Shown piece after piece: positions 31,157 through 34,098 of a stretch of 34,098 nt of DNA. A model generated the notes under the pieces. That model was not told the origin of the DNA. It did not search any database and was given only the letters and a program-made list of their open reading frames with translations. The translations under genes and the position numbers were made by a program. The DNA is from Candidatus Cloacimonadota bacterium. GTDB taxonomy: Bacteria; Cloacimonadota; Cloacimonadia; Cloacimonadales; Cloacimonadaceae. The stretch's first letter is position 1, and each line of letters begins with the position of its first letter. Location of the stretch: assembly GCA_029561955.1 (NCBI GenBank), contig JAKQWO010000054.1, forward strand, positions 1 to 34,098, given 5' to 3'.

Positions 31157-31902
31157 AATGAACCTCCATTTATGATTATTTCTTGTCCTGTCAGATTGCC
31201 TAATTCATCAGACAACAGGACATTACAAAGTAAAGCAAGCTCCGCTTTGCTGATCAGCTTACGCGTGGGAGTCTTCTGCTTGTATGCTTCAAAATAGTCT
31301 TGTCTAAACTTCAAATACCCTCCCTGATAATCGGTCTCCAAGTCGCACTCAATAGGCCCGGGAGAAAGGCAATTGATCAGGATGTTATCGGCGGCGTTTT
31401 CCAGGGCGATGCTCTTGGCCAAGTTCACCATCGCCATTTTGGCAGCAGCATAGGCAGCACCGTAGGCTAAGCCTGTCTGCGTCACCACAGAAGTAAAAAG
31501 CACAATCCTGCCGAATGCTCTGGCCTTCATCTCTGGCAGCAAGGCTTTGATGATGTTGAGGCTGCCGATGAGGTTGACGTCAATAGTGTGGGAAAAGAAC
31601 TCCACATCACACTCTGCCACGCTTTTGGAGTCTGATGAGCGGATGGCAGCAGCGTGGATGAGACGGGTTGCATTGCCGCCAAAGTGTTGCTTGGCTGCAT
31701 TCAGGGCAGCGGAGATAGCATCGGCATCCATCAGATCGCATGAGAGCTTCATATGCTGTTCGTTATCCTTGATGTCTTGTAACCTGTCGCTTCTTTTATA
31801 GTAGAGGAGCAGCTTGGGATACTCTTTCAAGCCCGGATACTGAGCCAGATAGGATCCCATCTGCCCATTGGCGCCTGTGATGATAAGAAAGTCCTGCTTC
31901 AT
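31153..31902 (-). CDS. SDR family oxidoreductase
   Basis: The 249-residue protein is a short-chain dehydrogenase. The nucleotide-binding TGANGQMG is at the N-terminus. The LFTS...YAAAK segment supplies the catalytic Ser, Tyr and Lys, and NCLSPGPIECDL and GQEIIINGGSL are typical C-terminal SDR segments. The substrate is unknown. It overlaps coaBC and the DUF3108 gene by 4 bp each, so it is co-translated with them. Confidence 0.9.
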   Translation of the reverse strand: MKQDFLIITGANGQMGSYLAQYPGLKEYPKLLLYYKRSDRLQDIKDNEQHMKLSCDLMDADAISAALNAAKQHFGGNATRLIHAAAIRSSDSKSVAECDVEFFSHTIDVNLIGSLNIIKALLPEMKARAFGRIVLFTSVVTQTGLAYGAAYAAAKMAMVNLAKSIALENAADNILINCLSPGPIECDLETDYQGGYLKFRQDYFEAYKQKTPTRKLISKAELALLCNVLLSDELGNLTGQEIIINGGSL

Positions 31903-33068
31903 AGCTCTTTGATCTGATCAATGATTTTGTGGGCAACCAGCTCTTTGGGGCCATCAAGTTGGATGGGATTATCCTGATCTTTGGCCTTGATAACGGTGAT
32001 GGCAGTGTCGTCCTTGCCTGATGTAGAAAGGAAGTTGGCACAGATCATGTCCAGCTTCTTCGCCTGAAGCTTCCTCTTGGCATTTGGAATCAGATCATCA
32101 CTCTGGGCAGCAAAGCCGATCAGCTTCTGCCCCATCGGTTTATGTTCAGATAAATACGCCAAGATGTCCTGAGTGGGCTCCAGCTCCAGATGCAAAGCTT
32201 CAGTGCTCTTCTTGAGTTTACCTTCAAAAGCTTGCGCCGGACGGTAATCTGAAACTGCGGCACATTTGATGATCCAATCCTGAGCTTTCTGGCGCTTGGT
32301 CACTTCAACGTGCATTTGATCAACCGTAGGTGCAGATACTATCTCATCCAGATAGTTGGGGATAGCATACTTCAGGCTTCCGTATACAAGGCTCACCTTC
32401 GCTCCGCGCAAAGACAATGCTCTACAGAGTGATAGGCCCATCTTACCGCTGGAGTTGTTGGTGATCTTGCGCATGGCATCTATGGGCTCTTCCGTAGCGC
32501 CCGCTGTGACCAAAACCCTTATCCCTTCGAGGTCTCGACCATAATGCAGATAACAATTGATAGCGGCAACCACTTCTTCATTGGGAGGATACTTCCCCTT
32601 CCCAGAGTAACCGCAGGCCAAATGACCACTTACAGGCTCCAAGACATAGTCTCCCCTATCTTTAAGTGTCTTCAGATTGGCTTGGGTAGCGGGATGGTTA
32701 TACATATTTACGTTCATGGCAGGCACCCAAAGCTTGGGCTTGGTATGGGCTAGGAGCGTGGTAGAAATCAAGTCATCAGCAATGCCATGAGCCGCTTTGG
32801 CCATGATGTTTGCCGTTGCGGGGGCGATCACCACCAGATCTGCCCAGTCCGCAAGATGGATATGAGCAATTGGGTCGGGATCGGTGAACATGTCGCTGTG
32901 CGTGCTCTGGGCCGTAATCGCCGCAAAGCTGAGCTGGCTCACAAAACGCAGAGCGTTGGCACTGAGGATGGTCTTCACAGTGTGCCCAGCTTGGCTGAGG
33001 CGGCTCGCCAAGTCTACAGCTTTGTAGGCTGCTATGCCGCCGCTTACGCATAGTAGTATCTTGCTCAT
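31899..33068 (-). CDS. coaBC: Bifunctional phosphopantothenoylcysteine decarboxylase/synthetase
   Basis: CoaBC makes 4'-phosphopantetheine in coenzyme A synthesis. I place the start at the ATG 33066-33068 (389 residues), because AAAGGT lies upstream and the protein then begins MSKILLCVSGGIAAYK. A longer frame adds 10 lysine-rich residues without a ribosome-binding site. The N-terminal CoaC flavoprotein half shows HLADWADLVVIAPATANIMAK with the active His, PAMNVNMY, and the catalytic Cys in LACGYSGKGK. The CoaB half begins at VLVTAGATEEPID and includes NNSSGKMG and the Lys-containing AAVSDYRP. It overlaps the SDR gene by 4 bp. Confidence 0.94.
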   Translation of the reverse strand: MSKILLCVSGGIAAYKAVDLASRLSQAGHTVKTILSANALRFVSQLSFAAITAQSTHSDMFTDPDPIAHIHLADWADLVVIAPATANIMAKAAHGIADDLISTTLLAHTKPKLWVPAMNVNMYNHPATQANLKTLKDRGDYVLEPVSGHLACGYSGKGKYPPNEEVVAAINCYLHYGRDLEGIRVLVTAGATEEPIDAMRKITNNSSGKMGLSLCRALSLRGAKVSLVYGSLKYAIPNYLDEIVSAPTVDQMHVEVTKRQKAQDWIIKCAAVSDYRPAQAFEGKLKKSTEALHLELEPTQDILAYLSEHKPMGQKLIGFAAQSDDLIPNAKRKLQAKKLDMICANFLSTSGKDDTAITVIKAKDQDNPIQLDGPKELVAHKIIDQIKEL

Positions 33069-33072
33069 GGTC

Positions 33073-33222
33073 TTACCTTTCACTTTCTTTTTCTTCATTT
33101 TGCCAAATGCTATATTTTGTCAATCCATATTGTAACAAGGCCATAGCATATGCTCGAAAACCTCTCTGTAACTCAGTCTCCGTGATGTGCTTGGTGTCAG
33201 AGGTCTTCACACTTTGATACAT
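33073..33222 (-). CDS. Small unknown protein (49 aa) upstream of coaBC
   Basis: A 49-residue frame starts at ATG 33220-33222 with AGGAAAAGGG about 10 bases upstream, and stops 4 bp before coaBC. The protein is charged, with a central helical stretch (FRAYAMALLQYGLTKYSIW). I recognise no family. In many bacteria rpoZ (RNA polymerase omega) precedes coaBC, so it may be a positional or divergent omega; I see no clear omega motif, so this is speculation. It begins 32 bp after the GH13 gene. Confidence 0.55.
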   Translation of the reverse strand: MYQSVKTSDTKHITETELQRGFRAYAMALLQYGLTKYSIWQNEEKESER

Positions 33223-33254
33223 TTGCAAATCCCTTTTCCTGCAAACTAAATAGC

Positions 33255-34098
33255 TCAATCCTTCACTTTTAGCACCAATGCCGCATCTGGATGCAGCACC
33301 AAAGCATCACCTTTCACAGAGCATCTACCTAAACCAAAGAGTTGCTCTTGGGAGTGGTTGGGAATACTGAATGGAACATCTGAGATGTTGATGTAGACTT
33401 CGATGATGCTATCCGAATCATACCTCTTGAAGGCCAGCAGCTCAGCTTCCGTTTCCAGCCAGGTAAAAGCACCGGTCTGCAGGACAGGACTCTGTTTTCT
33501 GAGATTTATCAGGGCTTTCAGATGAGTTCTATGCTCTCTGGCTGCTGCATCAGCTTCCCATTTCCAATCGAAAGGGCGCCGATTATCCGGATCACTTTCG
33601 CCTTGCATCAGGATTTCGTCTCCATAATAAACGTGAGGCGTGCCCAGGAAGCACATCTGAAACACCAACGCCGCTTTCAACCTCGATATCTTACCCTTGC
33701 CCAAAGTGGCAATTCGCCAAGTATCGTGCGAACCCAAAAGGTTCATCATAGCAGCACTTGCATGGTGCGGATACCTGGCCAAACCTTCAGATATCTTCGC
33801 TTTAAAGTCCAAAGCGCTGATGTCCTGCAAGAAGAAATACCCCAAGACTAAGTCCTTGAAATAGGCATAGTTCATCACGGAATCAAAGTAGCGATGATTG
33901 ACCCAGCCACGCGCATCATACCAGATCTCGCCCACCAACCAACTATCCTTTTTGATAGACCTCACGTGGCTGCGAAAGAGCTGCCAAAACCAGTAGGGCA
34001 CCTCATCCGGCACATCCAAGCGAAATCCGTCTATGCCAATATGTTGCAACCACCAAGTAGCAGTCTGCAAAAGGTGCTCCACCAGGCTCTGGTTGACC
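33255..34098 (-). CDS. GH13 (alpha-amylase family) glycosidase, 5'-truncated by window edge
   Basis: About 280 C-terminal residues are visible, open to the last base. GFRLDVPDE holds the catalytic Asp (conserved region II), LVGEIW the catalytic Glu (region III), and LLGSHDT the transition-state Asp (region IV). The GSHDT and YYGDEILMQGESDPDNRRPF segments resemble neopullulanase/cyclomaltodextrinase-type members of GH13. A beta-domain follows the barrel. It is likely intracellular glycogen/maltodextrin hydrolysis, but the N-terminus, and so any signal peptide, is not visible. Confidence 0.92.
   Translation of the reverse strand, partial: VNQSLVEHLLQTATWWLQHIGIDGFRLDVPDEVPYWFWQLFRSHVRSIKKDSWLVGEIWYDARGWVNHRYFDSVMNYAYFKDLVLGYFFLQDISALDFKAKISEGLARYPHHASAAMMNLLGSHDTWRIATLGKGKISRLKAALVFQMCFLGTPHVYYGDEILMQGESDPDNRRPFDWKWEADAAAREHRTHLKALINLRKQSPVLQTGAFTWLETEAELLAFKRYDSDSIIEVYINISDVPFSIPNHSQEQLFGLGRCSVKGDALVLHPDAALVLKVKD

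Overview
This window looks like a chromosomal segment of a diderm anaerobe, most likely a Cloacimonadota (Candidatus Cloacimonas-like) bacterium. That is an inference from four things. The aminotransferase at 8.6-9.8 kb closely resembles what I recall of the 3-aminobutyryl-CoA aminotransferase (Kat) described from Ca. Cloacimonas acidaminovorans. It sits next to a thiolase. Two secreted proteins end in type-IX-like sorting domains with a YPNPF motif. A KDO transferase (KdtA) points to a lipid A/LPS outer membrane. No rRNA is present, so the placement cannot be confirmed here. Every gene I can support is on the minus strand, so transcription runs from high to low coordinates.

Reading in the direction of transcription, 34.1-28.6 kb holds a truncated GH13 glycosidase, a 49-residue unknown protein, coaBC (coenzyme A synthesis), an SDR oxidoreductase, a DUF3108 protein, queA (queuosine) and birA (biotin ligase). 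These are tightly packed or overlapping. A 427-bp gap follows that carries one copy of a palindromic intergenic repeat. Then comes an eight-gene run: dnaN, recF, an MFS transporter, a PotD-like lipoprotein, aspS, purN, mtaB and a large exported protein with an HExxH peptidase-like domain, a likely propeller and a likely barrel. It ends at a clear hairpin terminator near 17.2 kb. dnaN-recF has no dnaA beside it.

17.28-11.03 kb is an accessory island with a 1-kb gene-poor gap (second copy of the repeat). It holds an exported class II glutamine amidotransferase-like protein with a sorting domain, an exported beta-helix protein with a sorting domain, and a gap rich in small perfect palindromes. 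The amidotransferase has a C9 tract between its start codon and signal peptide.

11.03-6.67 kb holds thiolase, kat and pyrG, then tRNA-Asp(GTC) and a terminator. Kat and thiolase would together convert 3-aminobutyryl-CoA to acetoacetyl-CoA and then acetyl-CoA, the end of a lysine fermentation route. PyrG (CTP synthase) has an unusual glutaminase site: the catalytic His of the usual HPEF motif is Gln, and a nearby conserved Gln is His.

6.66-0 kb holds kdtA, an AmrS-like radical SAM enzyme, a membrane-anchored NusG-II domain protein, a fusion of a GT-B-like glycosyltransferase to a Ppx/GppA-like phosphatase domain, miaB, and a truncated yicC. tRNA maturation is well represented (miaB, mtaB, queA, aspS, tRNA-Asp), but most of this is ordinary housekeeping. 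The most unusual points are the PyrG active-site swap, the exported amidotransferase with its homopolymer tract, the glycosyltransferase-phosphatase fusion and the paired intergenic repeats.
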